Below are positions 33,826 to 48,800 of a DNA stretch of 64,000 bases, in pieces; the first letter of the stretch is position 1; each line of letters begins with the position of its first letter. The DNA lies in assembly GCA_026413225.1 (NCBI GenBank), contig CM048557.1, positions 25,212,871 through 25,276,870 of the forward strand, read 5' to 3'. Position numbers and translations under genes: made by a program. The notes under the pieces were generated by a model. That model saw only the letters and a list, made by a program, of their open reading frames with translations. It did no database searches and was not told the origin of the DNA. Source of the DNA: Otis tarda. Its lineage: Eukaryota; Chordata; Aves; Otidiformes; Otididae.

Positions 33826-36800
33826 GTGAGCGGCGCGGAGAGCTGCCCACCGCCGCCTGCCCCGGCCCGCCTCACCGCTCGCTCGCAGCCCTGGTCCGCC
33901 CTGAGCGGGGGGACGGGGCCTGTCCTCCCGGTGCGGAGCCCTTCCCGTTCGAAAGCCACAGCCGTGGCGGGCGGTGGCGGGCGGCCCCGGTACGAGGGGT
34001 CTCCCGCGGCGAGCTGGCGTCGCTCGCGAAACGTGGCTTGAAGTCTCCGGAGCCGCGGGACGGGGCGGCGGTGAGGAGCGGTCGGTGGGTCTGAGCGAGC
34101 CGAGGGGGGCGGCAGCTGGAACCGCGTTTGAGCAGCGGCGGTTCCAGCGTCCCCGGGGCTCCCTCCCCGCGGCTGGCGCCGCCCGGGTTATGAATGAGTT
34201 TGCGATTTTTTCACGTTCCTGCCACCCCCGCCCCGGCCGCTTTTCGTTCCTTCTGGACCGAAGGAAGGGGAACGGTGGGGTGCCTGTTTGGTGCGGGTGT
34301 CCCCGTCTGCAGTAATTTTGAGGGTTTGGTCAAAGCGTCTTACTTTGATGCCAGGCTGTGCCTCACGTTCAGTAAGCGGCTGGAAGAGCTGGTATGTGTT
34401 TCATATTCGGGCTTTTTCACGCTTGCTTTGCTCCCTCTTTGTTGCAAGGGGAACAGCACCAGAAATCCACTTTCACGTCAGGTCTGCTTTGCGCTTCACC
34501 AGGGCTGCCAGATCGGTTTCCCTCAGGAGTGGAAGAGTTAATCGCTGTAGGAAGCAGTGTGGCCTTCCCCCCATAAAAGAAGAGTGTGGAGAGATGAGTG
34601 TTTGTTAGCATCACCTTCCTTTTGTAAGAATTTCTGCTTGGGTCTCCTGTCAGAAAGCATTAGGGACATCAGACAGGTGGAACTGGCTTTCTGTGCAGGA
34701 AGCCCCTGCTGCCTTTATGGTTCTCAGGCACTTCAGCTGTCTGTGTGGATCCAGGCACCCTCTCACCCTAATTAATCATAATTAAAGAATGATAACACTT
34801 CTACTGCCATCTCATCTCCTTTTCCCGCTTTATGTAGGGGGGAAGTGGTGAGAGCGTATCATATTGTCAGGAAGCATCTGTGTGTGTATTAATTGTATAA
34901 TACAAAATTTGAGTCAAGTGTTGATTTTGGTTATTGCATGAAAATAATCTTGGAAAAAATCTAGTTAGCTAAAATGACTTGAGAATCTGATCAGCTGAAT
35001 TCAGCACTGATTTTAAGAAGTCGCTTTTTATGATGTCAGTTGACTGGTGTACCATTGCTGTGCAGTAAGCTGTTCTATTACAGTTACCAATGCTTTCTAA
35101 GCAAGGGCGTTCCTGTGTTCCATGTATAATGTTCTCAAGGTCTGTAGCTGAGATGGTAAAATAATATCTGTGGAATAACTCCTCTTACTTGCACAGTCAA
35201 AATTAATCCATCCATTTCCGGGAAGGAAACTCTAATTATAAGTATGGTATTAGTTGGAATATGAAGAGCTGGATTCTTCGGTAGCTGGGATGTTAGTGCT
35301 GCTAATTGTCCAGTGAGTTTTTTGTGCAAGATGTATTTCAGCATCTGTTACTGTCATGTCCCTGACTCTTGCAAAAATGATACTTAAATTTGTGGTTATT
35401 ACCACCCCTACAGAGCACCTCTGAATTTAATTTTGTCCACTTAGTTTTATTTTGGGGAATGAGAAGAGTGGCATTTTCTATCGTGAACTTAAATGTTGTT
35501 TTAAATGCCAGAACGTAATTGTGGTTCAATAGTTGCAGCAAAACCAACAGATAATTTGCATTGTCCAGCAATAGGAAGGAGCTGTCAGTATCCCACTCAG
35601 CGCTGCACTGGTGCAGCCCCACCGCAAGTGTTGTGTGTGGTTTTGGGCACCTCAACATAAGAAGGATGTCAAACTATTAGAGTGTGTCCAGAGGAGAGTG
35701 ACTAAGGTGTCTGGAGGGCAAGACTTCCGAGAAGTGGCTGAGGTCACTTGGTTTATTCAGCTTGGAGAAGAGAAGGTTGAGGTGTGACCTCATTGCGGTC
35801 TACATCTTCCTCAAGGAGAGCGGTGGAGGGGGAAGTGCTGATCTGCTCTCTCTGGTGATCAGGGATAGGATACAAGGAAATGGAATGAAGCTGGGTTATG
35901 GGAAGTTGAGACTGGACATTAGGAAAAGGTTCTTCACTGAGAAGGTGATCAGGCACTGGAACAGGCTCCTCACAGACGTGATCACAACACCACGCCTGTC
36001 AGAGCTCAAGCAGTGTCTGGACAGCACTCTTAATCATATAGTTTAGTTTTCAATAGTCCTGCAAGGAACAGGGAGTTGGACTCAATGATCCTTATGGATC
36101 CCTTCCAACTTGAGATATTCTGTGATTTACTGGCAATTGTATGATTCATAATTGATTTATCAGTTCATTGGTAGAACCACAAAATTCCAAACTACTTGAG
36201 CTATCCTTCTCCTAATTCTAAGACCTAAGTACTTACTAACAAGACATAAGCCTAAAATTTTCCTGCAGAGCATCCCTTCACTTTGGTTTTTCAGAATATT
36301 CTTTGTGAACTTGGTACTTATCGTGGCAACTTGTGTTTTTACCAGTACACTTAGCCATTAAATCCTTTCCAGCCATTTTTACGTTGTGCATTTTCAGTGG
36401 AGGTTTTGTCCACATTCGTCTCGTAAACTCTTTGGCTGTTCAGCTTCTTGTGTTTCTCTGCAGTGTATGGTGTTTCAGCTTCTCGGTGTGCATAGTGTTC
36501 CTGTTATCACCTTCTGTACTACTTCTAATTGATCTGCTCTTGTTTTGTAGAAATATATTGTTGCACCAGGTTTTTCTGTAGTACTCTAGACTCCTCCTTT
36601 GAACGTGCAAATATTGATCTGTTGTGCTAGTTCTTGCTGCTTGCACAGCAGCCCGAGTTTGAGTTTTGAAGCACCTTACCTACTGGAAGACAGCTGTGTA
36701 AGTCAAGATTTGCTTTTGGAATAAATTTTAACTGCTGCTCGTTCTAACTCAATAATCCAAGTAGCATCATAGAGTAACTCCGTCTGCCCTACAGCTCCAA

Positions 36801-39800
36801 GCAGGGCCAGCTTGAGGGTCTGGTCACTGAGGGCCCTGCCGGGCTGAGTTTTGTATCCAGGGCTGGGGATTTGACAGCCTTGCTGGGCACCCGGTCCAGG
36901 GGTCAACTGCCTTCAGTGTGAATGTTGTTTGTTTTTTTTTTCATCTTTTCTAATTAGAATTTCCCGTGTAGCAACAGATGGTACAATACCTCTCACTGTC
37001 GCACCTCAAGAACAGTCTGGCTCTGTCTTCTCTGTGCCCTGCCTCTGGGAAGCTGAAAACAGCAGCTAATGTGCCCCTGCAGCTGAGCCAGCCTGCTTCT
37101 CTCAGCCGCTCTGCGTGTTATGTGCTCCAGGCCCCTCACCACCTCGAATGGGCTTTGCTGGCCTTGAAACCGGGGACAGAAGGCTGAAGCAGGTGCAGTC
37201 TCACGGGTGGCTGGCGGAGGAGGACAGTCATTCCCCTCTCCCTGCCGGCTCCAGCCCTGCTGCTGCGGCGCGGGATGCAGTTGCCCGCCTCAGCTGCAAG
37301 GGCACGCTGCTGGCTCATCACCAACCTTTTCCCCACCGGACCCCAAACATCCTTTTCTGCAAAGCTGTTTTCTGTTCAGCCCCGGCCTTTCCTGCTGCAT
37401 GGGGTAGTTGCATTCCAGGCGCTGAGTTTGCACTTGCTGTTATTGACTTCGTGAGGTCCCTGTCACCCCATTTCTCCAGCTCTCTGACTACAGCCCTTCC
37501 TTCCACTGTGGCCCACGTTTGCAGAGGACACCAAGCTTGCTGAGGTTCTTTTTTCCCCTGTCACTAGTAAAGAGGTTAAACAGTGTTGGCCCCAGTATTG
37601 ATCCCCAAGGGATGCTGCTGGTGAGCAGCCACTGTCAGACCTTGCACTGCTGATCACAGTGCTTCCAGCACTGCAGTCTTTGACTGGAAGTGGCTAAAAG
37701 TGGTGGTATTAATTACCATTTATATTATTTTATTTTAGAAATATTAGCATTCTCAAGCAGTCTGAAACACATTTTTAAAGACTGTCACCTTTTTACAGAG
37801 GCACAGGCTCAATCTTTGCTTGGGCTACCTCAGTTTATCAGAATGAAGTCTGTATAACTAAGATGTGGGCAAAACTTTAAGTGGTAGTACAACCCAGACA
37901 TTCCCTCTGCTAAATAAGCCACTGGCTATGGATGTCCAGATAAGCACCAGTGACAAGTAACTTCTCTGTAGCTTTTAGTTTGCCACTGTGAGCCTTGTTT
38001 TCCTTGTTACAAAAGTGTGCTGTGGATGAGGAGCTGAAAGCAGATGTTACAGGTCCAGGCCTATGTAAAAAGTATAATAGCAGGAATCTTTTTGAGGGAG
38101 GAAGGGTAAAAATATTTTACATTATTGCCCTAAAATCTCTGTTAGCTCTTTCTCTTTACAGTGCAGCAAGGATGTAAGCCTTTAACATGAAACTACATTC
38201 AAGTGAGATTGATTTTCCTGTGGCATAAGATCGCTAGCAGTACCCTGACTGAGACCTGAGCTGGATTTCCTAGTGGTGTAACAACCTGGCAGGGGTGGCA
38301 AAATTAACACAAACTGAACAATTCTCTGTATATCAGCAAGATCTCATCTGGTAAATGGGAGTGCTTGCAAAGTAGGCCCTGCTGTTCCAGTTTCTTGTGA
38401 GCGTTTCCGAATGATGAAACAAATTAATTCCCAGCAGTGTATGTAACATTTCGTTGTCTCAGTAAGCTATTAAGAGAAAAGCCAGCAAGCTGTATCTGTT
38501 GCTCTGTTAGCCTGCTTTTAGGTCAAATTCATCATTCTCTAGATCAGTTCACATTCTTCTTTTAGTCTGAGTCCACCTTCAAACGTGTATTCCTGCAAAG
38601 CCGGGGACTGAGTAATCGTCTCTCTTTAATTAGATTGTATCTGCTCACTGCACATGTTTATAAGCCTTTTCATTTCACCACTCACAGTATAAAGTTCAGG
38701 CTAATATATAACTGATTTTAGACAGTGCTTGTCTGCCGGTAGGGAACCTAGCCTCTCTACAGAAATACTAGTGTGCTGCAAGAGAAGAGAGGAACTTGGC
38801 GTAAAGAGAGGACAAACAATTGACAGATTAAATACAGTGCAGGAAGCAGTTTCAGTGGTCAGTCATGGCTTTACTGGTGGGGACCGACTGCTGTCATCCC
38901 TGAGACCTGACATATCAGAGCTGAGGTAGGGTCTTTCTAAAGATCCCTCGATTAATTAAAGCCAAGCAAGTTGGTGAGGACTCAAAGGACTGCCTTTATA
39001 TGGACTACTATAAACGCTGAAAAAGTTTAGTTTTGAGTAACTAAACTAAAAGAAGCAAAGAAACCTCCCGAACAGATGGTCCAAAGCAGGACTGGGGAAC
39101 TGTTGCCAGGAGTAGAGAGCCTCTGGCAAGGAATCTGAGTTGGCAAAAAGTTACTTTGTTTTTAATGTGCTGTCATGTGTTTTGAGGTTTGTTAGCGATG
39201 ATCTGAGGAAGAGAGTGAACAAGCCTGGTTAGCCTGTTTGGGACTAACAGTAGCTGCTCGATAAATGTTGCATCTGAATTTCAGGCATTGCAGTAGCGTG
39301 CTTAATTCTGACTTAGTACAAGTAAAGAGAGGAGATAATAGAATCATAGAATAGTTTGGGTTGGAAGGGACCTTTAGAAGTCATCTAGTCCACTCCCCCT
39401 GCAAGGAGCAGGGACATCTCCAACCAGATCAGGTTGCTCAGAGCCCCATCCAACCTGGCCTTGAATGTTTGCAGGGATGGGGGCATCCACTACCTCTCTG
39501 GGCAACGTGGGCCAGTGTTCCACCACCCTCATTGTAAAAAAACTGAAACCGTTACCCCTTGTCCTGTCATAACAGGCCCTACTGAAGAGTTTCTCCTTGT
39601 CTTTCCTGTAGGTCCCCTTTAGATATTGGAAGGCCACTATAAGGTCTCCCTGGAGCCTCCTCTTCTCCAGGCTGAACAGCCCCAACTCTCTCAGCCTGTC
39701 CTCATAGGAAAGGTGCTCCAGCCCTCTGATCATCTTCGAGGCCCTCCTCTGGACGCTCTCCAACTGGTGCATGTCCTTATGTTGGGGGCTCCAGAACTGG

Positions 39801-42800
39801 ACACAGTACTCCAGGTGGGGTCTCACCAGAGCAGAGTAGAGGGGCAGAATCACCTCCCTCGACCTGCTGGCCACGCTCCTCTTGATGAAGCCCAGAATTT
39901 GGTTGGCCTTCTGGGCTGCAAGGGCATGTGCTGGCTCATGTTGAGCTTCTCATCCACCATCACTCCCAAGTCTTCCTCAGGAGAGTTACCTTAGGAGTTA
40001 CCTAACTGTTGTTTGGTTGGTTGTGGATTTGAATGCAAATGTGCCTCAAGTTGCAGGAAGGCGAGATGATTCATGGATGGCTTTAGAGTTGGTTAATGCA
40101 TTACTGATGTCTATCGGACTGCACGCTTATGCTAACAGATTGACAATATGAGGTCCATATGCTCAAGACTAGAGGAAAGCAGACATCCAAAACCAAGGAA
40201 AGCTGAAAATCTAGTGCAGGCAAATAACAAGCTATTTACTGCTTACAGAAGCATCTTCTGCAATATACTAGGCAGTCACTCAGTCCCATCTTAAAAATGA
40301 CAAGTGGATGTTTGCTTTGCTCTTTCTCTAAAGGTTGGTGTGCTTGGCTTTATGACCTCTTTCTTGACTGAATTACTTATTCTTCCAAGTGTATTGTGTG
40401 CTAAACAAAAAAAAAAAAATTGTTTGTTCTTACTGAAGTGTGTAACATAGCATGTCTTCTCCTAAACGGTTGCCACTGCCTCTTTATGAGTGCATGCAAG
40501 GAGACCTAGACTGGAGGTTGGTGTGAGTCTACTGCAGTTCATTAGAATGTCATCCAACCCCAGGGTGCTGACTGAAGCGTGGTGGTTTTGAAGCAAGCTC
40601 AGCTTATCCTCGGGAAAAGGGAAACTTGTTTTATTTTAAAACTTCTCTCCTGATCACTGAAAGACTGTGGGATTTAGATCTTCCTCTAATGTGAAAAATA
40701 ATAGTTTTTTAAAAATGCAACTTCACTTTAAATTTTCTGCCTTTTCATAGGTGTATTTGAAAAGTTTGAACCTGAACATCTTGTATAGTGAATGGCTGAG
40801 ACGCTTAACATTGTTGTCCCCGATGGGGTGCTGCTGACCTAGAACCGCACTTCATCAGCGCTGCCTGCTCACAGGGGAGCACAGCCTCCGTCTTTCTCTG
40901 TTGCTGTGAAGGTCATGGCTAGATCCAAATTTGATGAAAAGAGGCCTTGTGGTAGCCTGTATGTGGAGTGCAGTCAGAAATGCAAATTTTTTCTTATTTT
41001 AGACAGTGGTGGTGAAGTAGCTTTTATTATTCTCAACTCAGCAGCAAAAGATTTGCATCTGAGGTGGAGGAGCTGAGAAGCAGATCTGAAGGGCTGCTAA
41101 AATACGGCTGTTGGTGCCCGTGTTCCTTATGCCTGCCACAGTCTAGCAGGTAACCTTATGCCAGATTTTGACTACTCATAGCAAAGCTTTAATACAAAAA
41201 TATCTGGATTTAGCCCAGCATAGTTATACATGCCAAGGTGTTAAATTTGTAGGTCCAGAAGGTGGTTGTGACTGTGTGTAGGCACCGTGTCTGGCTCGCT
41301 CCGCCACTCCTGGTGTTTCCATACAACCTTGTCCTCCAGGCACAGGGTGGCTCCCAGGTCCCATTTCTCTTAGCATCCTCGCATTTTGATTTCCTGGCTG
41401 CTCATCCTGTTCTCCATCACTTTTAAAATAAGGGTAGGACAAAGTGACAAGATATGATACAAATCAACTGTTCAAAACTGATTGTTCTCTGGTGAAAGCC
41501 GTGCTTGGTGCCTGGCATGCCTTCCGCGTATTGTGAGTTTCTCAGCAAAAGGATAGGCTGGTAGCCTGGAAGCGGCCCAAGCACGTGTTTGCATGAAGGC
41601 CCCATCAAAACTCAAAAGAGCAAAGTCAGTGAGACTGTGAAGTCCACTGTTATTTCATGTAGCAGAACTTTTTTTTTTCTTTTTTTTTTTTTTTGACATT
41701 TAAAGCTGAATCCCTACCTGTTACTAACCAGTTAGGAAACTGGAACCATGATATAAAGTGCCTGCCCTGAAAATACTTCACTGGATAAAGTTATTTCCCT
41801 TAAAGTTTAACCAGAAAAAACTAATGGGTTGCCTGCTGGCGAAATTACTGCTCAGAGTTAAGCTTTTTAGCTACCTTGTACATCTAATCAGTATTTTTCC
41901 TTTTCTGTACTTTCAGCATTAGAACACTTAATATTTTTAGGATTTGGCAGTGAGCAGGCGGCAGGACCCAGTCTTTATGAAAACAAGTGCTTGTGCATTA
42001 CAGATGTGTGTGAGCGATCTCTTCGTCTCTTGTTTCAGTTCAGCTGAGTGTGTGGCTGGCATCTGTTTTGCTGCTGTAGAATACAAACTTCAGCTAGAAT
42101 ATACACGTTGGAAATTTGGTTTGTACCCTCAAGTATGACCAACAAAACGTTGCAGACAAGTGGTGTTACAAATAAAGTCTTGTTTTCCTTTGATTTATTT
42201 AGGTCTGTTATCTACGATATTTATAGCTGCTGTGCTCTCTGGAAGTGATCTCAGTTGACCTATTCAATAATATTGCAACTTTGTTAGGTTTTATATTTGA
42301 AGTGCTACAAGTGTTTAAAATTTCTATTTTCCCTGTAGTGCAACTACTCTTAGTAATATCCAAACACCTAATGCTGTTTGTTAACAGATTCTGTAGGTGT
42401 AAGCTTTTAAATGGCTCAATACTTACTATAAAAACTCAATTCAACATAATTTTTCAGTGTGAATTTTTCAGTGACATCCCTTGGAACAAGTATCTTCTGA
42501 CACTCCCTGCTTATCATTCAGATAAGCCAAAGCGTGTATTTTCCAATTTTGTAGCTTGTCTTGCACTGAAACCGATACAGATTTTTTTGGTGGCTTTTTC
42601 AGAAATGCCGTTGTAGCATCATGTTGGAGTGTAGAGTATCTCAAAGACAGCAAGAATATACCAAAAGGCAAGCATCAGTTCTTAGATCCTTCATTCCCAC
42701 TTGAGACTGCAAGGAGCTACAGCATATTTGAGTGGGAATTGCCTTCATTTTGCAAGTACAGTGACAAAAGATCCACTGTCTATAAAACAAGCCTATAAAA

Positions 42801-45800
42801 CAAGTACGAGGAGCCCATTTTGCTGTACACGATCATTTGATGTAGTATCTTTTCCAGCTTCTTTCTGTCATAATCTGCCTTCTTTATGTAGCAGAATGCT
42901 TTTAGGACATGCAGAGGCACTAACATCTGCTCTGATTTTGGTGTTCCTGTGCGTCACTGAACTGTGGGCTTTCCACAGTCCTTTAAAAAAAGCCTTACCT
43001 AAAAATAGGTGACCGAGGTATTCATTGACTCTCGCGTTTAAAAATTTACTTCATGGTGCAATATGACTGGATCGTGGGGAAAAATACACTGGAAGGCTTG
43101 GCAAAACTTACGAGTCTAATTATTCAGAGACTTTGATATATGCAGGTAACACAAGAGACTCTAAAACTTAAGGATTTGATTCAACTCCAATGTCTTCCTT
43201 TTTTTTTTTTTTGTCACACAGATTCTGTGTGTTTCTTGCTAAATCAGGTTCTTGGTGTACTTTGTGACAGTGAATAAATTTGAACTGCACTTTAGAAAGA
43301 AACTTTCACCTTTGGGCGAAGTTGAACAGAGAACACTTATTCTAGAAGTGGTTTACTGGCTGACTTTCCGCAGTGTAGCTATAGTAGCCAACAGGGGTTA
43401 AAGGAAAGCTTTTCAGCACTTTTTTTTTTCCTGTTGACTGTGTTTGAATTGAAGTCAGATTCTTGCATTTCAAGCACTTCATCTTGAATGTCACAGGTTC
43501 AGCACTTTGCAGGAAGAGTAAATGCTTTGCCATCAGCCTGACACTTTGAGTTAAAAATGAGTAAGTTGGAACACGAGTTGATTCTGGTGCAGGAGTCTCT
43601 GCTCTCCTCGCCACAAGACTGTAGATGCTCTGCTGGTTGACTTCTGTTCTGTTTCATCCCAGCAGAGTCTTGTGGGGAGTTGCTTAGATTTTGCAAAAGA
43701 TGAGCTCAATCACAATGTCTGACTGTTTTTCCTTCGTTTCACTACTTTAGTCAGATGATGAGGCGCAACAGACTTTGCATGAAGGGTGAAGGATCTGTAG
43801 TATTAGTACACCACTGTCCTGTATCATGTAAAAGCAAAGCTACCATTTCTAATGCAATTTGAATTTATGGTAACATCCTCAGTTCCTGTCCATCCTCAGC
43901 TCCATGTGACAAGAAGCATCAAATGTAAAATGGTTTTAACAGTGGCAGGGGTAGGGGGAGGTACATCTGCAACTTCCAGGCTGTCAGGGAACAGAGTACA
44001 GCACACTGAAGTGAGACCAAATCCTGCCTGGCAGTGGATTCAATCCTAGGGTAAAAAGAAGCATCTGAGAACACCTGGGTATTTGATTGCAGCTGTTGCA
44101 GTGCTGAAATAGAACATTACAGCTTTTGAAATAACACCTGCCCTCTAATAAGGTTTTAACTGTTGAAGTCAGACCTATGCTGGTTTCCAGAGCAAAGTTT
44201 TGTTCTGTTTTCCTTACTAGTTGTTTAAAAACTGACGTTAAATACAGACACTGTACCACACACACCTTCAGCAGTACTTAGAACAAATACAAACTTTTAT
44301 TCACTCCAGCGATCCCAGGACTGTATCATCAGCAAGTCTGGTGAAGCTTAGTAAGACAGGGGCCATGGACGCCCTTTATTTCATGGCAGGAGGCTTTCAA
44401 TGCGGAAGTATTTGCAAAAATACCTGAGCTGTTATAAGAGAGGGGAGCTATGGCTATGAGTTAGTAAATATGTACCATTTGTACCATAAGACCATATGCA
44501 ATTGTGGATTTACTGTGCTCTTTCCTAAAAATGGTCCAGTACTATTCATGTTGCTTACTGTTTTCTGTCTACAGAAATATTTTCTCTAATGGATGCTGTG
44601 AACATGTAGTTCAACTGTGCAAAGGCAAGAGACATAAGGAAAAGAAAAACAAGTTGATATTTCATGTAGAACTTCTCTGGTAGAACCAGCCTCTTCTTGT
44701 TTTGTTTGTGATACTTTCTTAAACCTGGAGGAATTTCCACAACCAGATCAGTCTCTGGATGACTAAATAGAGGTGGCAAGTGTCTGTGAGAGCACAGGCA
44801 TGGCGTGAGACTGAATGAAACCAGTATCTTCTAAAATCTACCTAGAGTCTTCAGAGTATTTTTCTTGTAGAAAGGAAGGGGTGTAATCCAGAACAGTCTC
44901 CAGGTGTCTATCAAGTACATCTTATTTGGACTATTGTATTTCTGGCTAAAGAATTATTTGACAGTTGAGTAAATCTCTGAGGGCTTTTCCAAATCCAAGC
45001 AGCAGCAAACAGGAAAGTTCTGGCATGTCTTATGTTTTTATTCAGGGTATGATTTTCTGGGTTTGGTGGTATGGCTGCACTGGAAAGCAGGAAGATACTA
45101 GGTGGCACTTGAGCATGAGCAGCACCAGCAGCAAGGACGGGGCAAAGTGTGAGCACCCAGGGAGCGAGCTGTGCGGGGCTCCGGGTGTGGGTTCTCAATT
45201 TCAGCACGTGCTACTGCCCACTCACCTGTACCACTGCTGCTGCTGTTACCTCTGCTGTGTAGATTGTGCGAGTATTATATCTTTGTTTGCTACCTACTTC
45301 TTCATGAGGTGGCGTTCCTGCCCTTGATGGCAAATGTATTGGTGCTCTTCATGGCTGAGTAGGTCAGCTTTGTCTTTTTCCAGCTGTAGAAACAGCTGGC
45401 ACTGTAAAAGAAGACATGTTTGATCTGGGGAGGGATGTTGTAAAAAGGTGGATAACAGACCAGAAGTCTTGACAGTATTGCTGGCTGGATCTGAGAGGAA
45501 CAGGTCGCAGTTCGAGAGCCATGTGGCCATCACTGTGGAGAGGGAGATGATGAAGTGCTCACCTGAGGCCAGTTCAGACCAGCCTGCTGGTCTGGCTGAA
45601 AACTAATTGTTTCATCTTTGAAGTTATTTTTTATCTGAATTGGCTGGCCTGTTTCTCAGTGGACTCCTAAGATTACAGGTAGTAAGAAAAGACGGGATTC
45701 CCCTACTTGGCAGCGGCATGATTTTTTGTATCAATCTAAGCAGATCAGGAAATTGCACTTTAAATTGTATGAAATTCTTAAGTTTGGGCACTATCATCCT

Positions 45801-48800
45801 CCAAACTGATGCCTGTTGAAGGCCAAGCTGGCATTATTTTCCTCATTTGCAGGTAGCATATCATAAGATCTCTTGTGGTTTTCAATTAAGAATGTGTTTT
45901 CCTTTGTGTCACATAACTTTTTTTTGTAGATCTGAATGCTTCTTATTTCCTCAGTTACCGTTTTGTAATGCCTTCATACCAGAGATGTGTAAACTGAAGG
46001 GTATAAGAACTGAGACAGTATATTCAGCTCACTTTTAGAAGCTGCCAGAAGTGCTCTGCATGCATTGGATGTGCTGGCTCAAGTTTCCTTTGCAAACCTT
46101 GCGTGGCTGTCCAGTGTAGCTGCTTAATTTTTCCATTCAAGTTCTTTCTCAGAAATTTACACCTAAACTGGATTTTTATTTTTAGGAGCTGATAATAGTC
46201 TTTACTCTGATCATTTCTTGCAATGGAAGTCTTGAACTTTCAGAGTCAGAAAGGATCAAATGTAAATAAATGTAAGGTTGGATTTACTACTGAAGTTTTG
46301 GTTTTAGAGCTTTTTGTTTATGCACTGTATTGGTCTTAAATAACCTTAGCAGTCATAATCTCTTTAATATTATTAAACTTTCTACTAGGTTGAAGATTTT
46401 TACTATTATTAGAAAGTGCTCATTTGCTGGTGACAAACCGAGGTCTGATCTGGAAGTGAAAGTCTGAAGACTAAATAAAAATATCGTGCGTGCTGCTTAA
46501 CTTGAGGTGATTTCCTGGTGGATTGACATAACTTTATGAATTAATTCAGCCACATTGCTTTTCCGTTACTGTTGTCACTTTGATCTCTGCTGCCAGGTAA
46601 TAGCTGATAGGAATTTGGTACTTGTTGCGTTGCTTTTCTGTCAAGCCATGCATGCTGGATTGGTAACCTATTGCTCCAAACTCGCAAACACTAAATTCAG
46701 ACCTAACTCTCATGAGGCTGTTTTATCAAAAATTAAAAACAGAAACTATCCCTGAATATAATTCTGTTTCTGAATGAACTATAAGCTGAGATCCTTCATC
46801 TTTCAGAACAAGGCTTTCCGAATGGTAGTGCCTGCATAACTTTCTGCAAAAAAAATCACTCCCCAGGTGCAGTTTATCGTTGACAGAGGAGCTAATAGTT
46901 GACTTTGCTCTCAGTGACTGTGTAGTATCATGCAAGCAGCCTGTGGTTGTCAGAGAAACAATGCTATTTTGGAATAGGTGATTAAGTGCTTTAAACACAA
47001 TAAAACTTTCCCTTATTTTCTTTGCAAATCCATCTCTCTTTTGCTTGCACATACCACAGTAGTTTCTTTAGCAAATGAGGCATGAACAAGTGCTGCATTC
47101 AGTACATAACTTGTTCTGTGTGCAACCGGTTCAAAGTGAGGTGGGGCCCACAGGAGGAAATGAGAAATATGACTGCAAGAAAAATGCTGTAGACTTTAAT
47201 ACTTGACTAACAATATCATTAGGTTTTTTAATATGATATTTTCTGTGGTTCTCTGGATCATTTTGGATACTTGATCACCTTTTATTGGCAACAGTTAAAT
47301 CCATAATCTCCAAATTCATAGTGTAAGTATGGTGTCAGTAGTACCTAATATTTTCTGTTCATCTAGTGATATCAGAGAATTAATTTGCTAAGGTAGAAAG
47401 TGAGTTATGCATGAGTATAAGTGTAGGTAGCCATCCGTCAAAATAGGTCCATACTAAAAGAAGCAGCTCAGCTTTTGATTTTGAAAGGAATACTTAGCCA
47501 AATCTAGCCAAAACCAGTCTTAGGGGTTTTTCTTTGAGGTGAGAAGAATAAAAGAAACGATGTATTAGAGGATAGGATCTTTACTCAGTGGGGAGGCTTG
47601 CAAGGAATGTAGTATTCACGGTCAATAGTTCAAAGAAAGTAGATTTGAGCTTCTTATCTGACTCACAGCCAAGAGAACATGGCCCAAGGCTTAATCTGTT
47701 GACAGGACACATTAAAATGACCAGGAAATTTGCTGTTGTCCTATTGGAGATGCAGTTCTTTACAAAAAGAGAGAGTCTCAGAAATGTGTTTACATTGTTT
47801 GGCAAGTTGACACAAAATGAAGAGCTAGACCTCAAGAGGTTCTCCTGCACATGTATATATGGCAAACTTTTCCATTAAATTATAATGTAACCAAGTTTGG
47901 ACAGATTTCATAGGAGTGGACAGCCCATGAAGATACCAGGACTAACACACAGGTACAGCTTACATCTTTATGCAGTAGCTAGTTCCGTATCTGTATATGG
48001 AAGTTGAGCGAATCCAGGAATGTCTTGGTGTAGTTCGTCTACCATAACAGTCACTATGTTAAAAATGGGAGGTCTTGCTGTCCTTGTCACCCTTCTTCCT
48101 CTCATCCATGTCATCATGGACATACTGCTGTCCATTTTGTCACTTCTCTTCTCGTACTCATTGAATTCTCCATGAGCTAATTTAATTTACAAATTCAGAT
48201 AAACTAACCAATAGGGGATTGTATCCTGTTCAACTATTGAGGTTGGGTTAGCTCACAAGACAGCCTGATGGGCACCACAGCTGACATGCAGGACTAACTG
48301 GTATAGCACTGACAAAGTGGAGACAATGGGGCTGGAAGCCTGACTGTGAGCCTTTCAGCAGCAGTGAGCCTTTGGATCAGCTCAGCTGCTCATACACCAC
48401 CTTCTTGACTGTTGCGACTTTCCCGCATGCAGTCAGGCAGCAGAACTGATTTGGCATGAGGACAGGGCTAGGGTATTTCAGCTATGGGGTGAAGTGCCAT
48501 AGCTTACCAAGCCCATTTAGGGACCAGTAAAAGTCTGGCATGTAACCACTCTTGCCTGTGACTTACCTGTAATGTCATTCTTCGTTGAGCTGCCAACTCC
48601 TGTGCATAGCTGTGGAAGCTGTAGCACCATCTTCTGTAACAGAGTTTTCAGTCTTCGTTTGCTTACCTCTTGATTTTGTTCATTTACTTCATCCTTAATG
48701 CTAGATCAGTGTGTTAAATTGGTTGCATGGAGGACTTGACAGGAAGCTGAAGTACTTTATGCCTATTGAGGGACCTGATGGAGGAATTTTAAAGTTATAA

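Larger units (their letters stand above)
33290..34270 (+). promoter_or_regulatory. TTC17: TTC17 CpG-island promoter
   Basis: About 1 kb of dense CpG- and GC-rich sequence is centred on TTC17 exon 1, with GC boxes (for example 'cccgccccgcagc' near 33560) and ETS-like TTCCGG within the first exon (near 33627). No TATA box is seen. The long overlapping frames on both strands reflect GC content and not extra genes. Confidence 0.75.

Noticed and set aside
33280-34041. Long frames on both strands around TTC17 exon 1, including a 215-codon antisense frame
   Set aside because: This is CpG-island composition. Only the + frame containing [14 protein letters not shown] matches a known protein. There is no evidence for a divergent gene.
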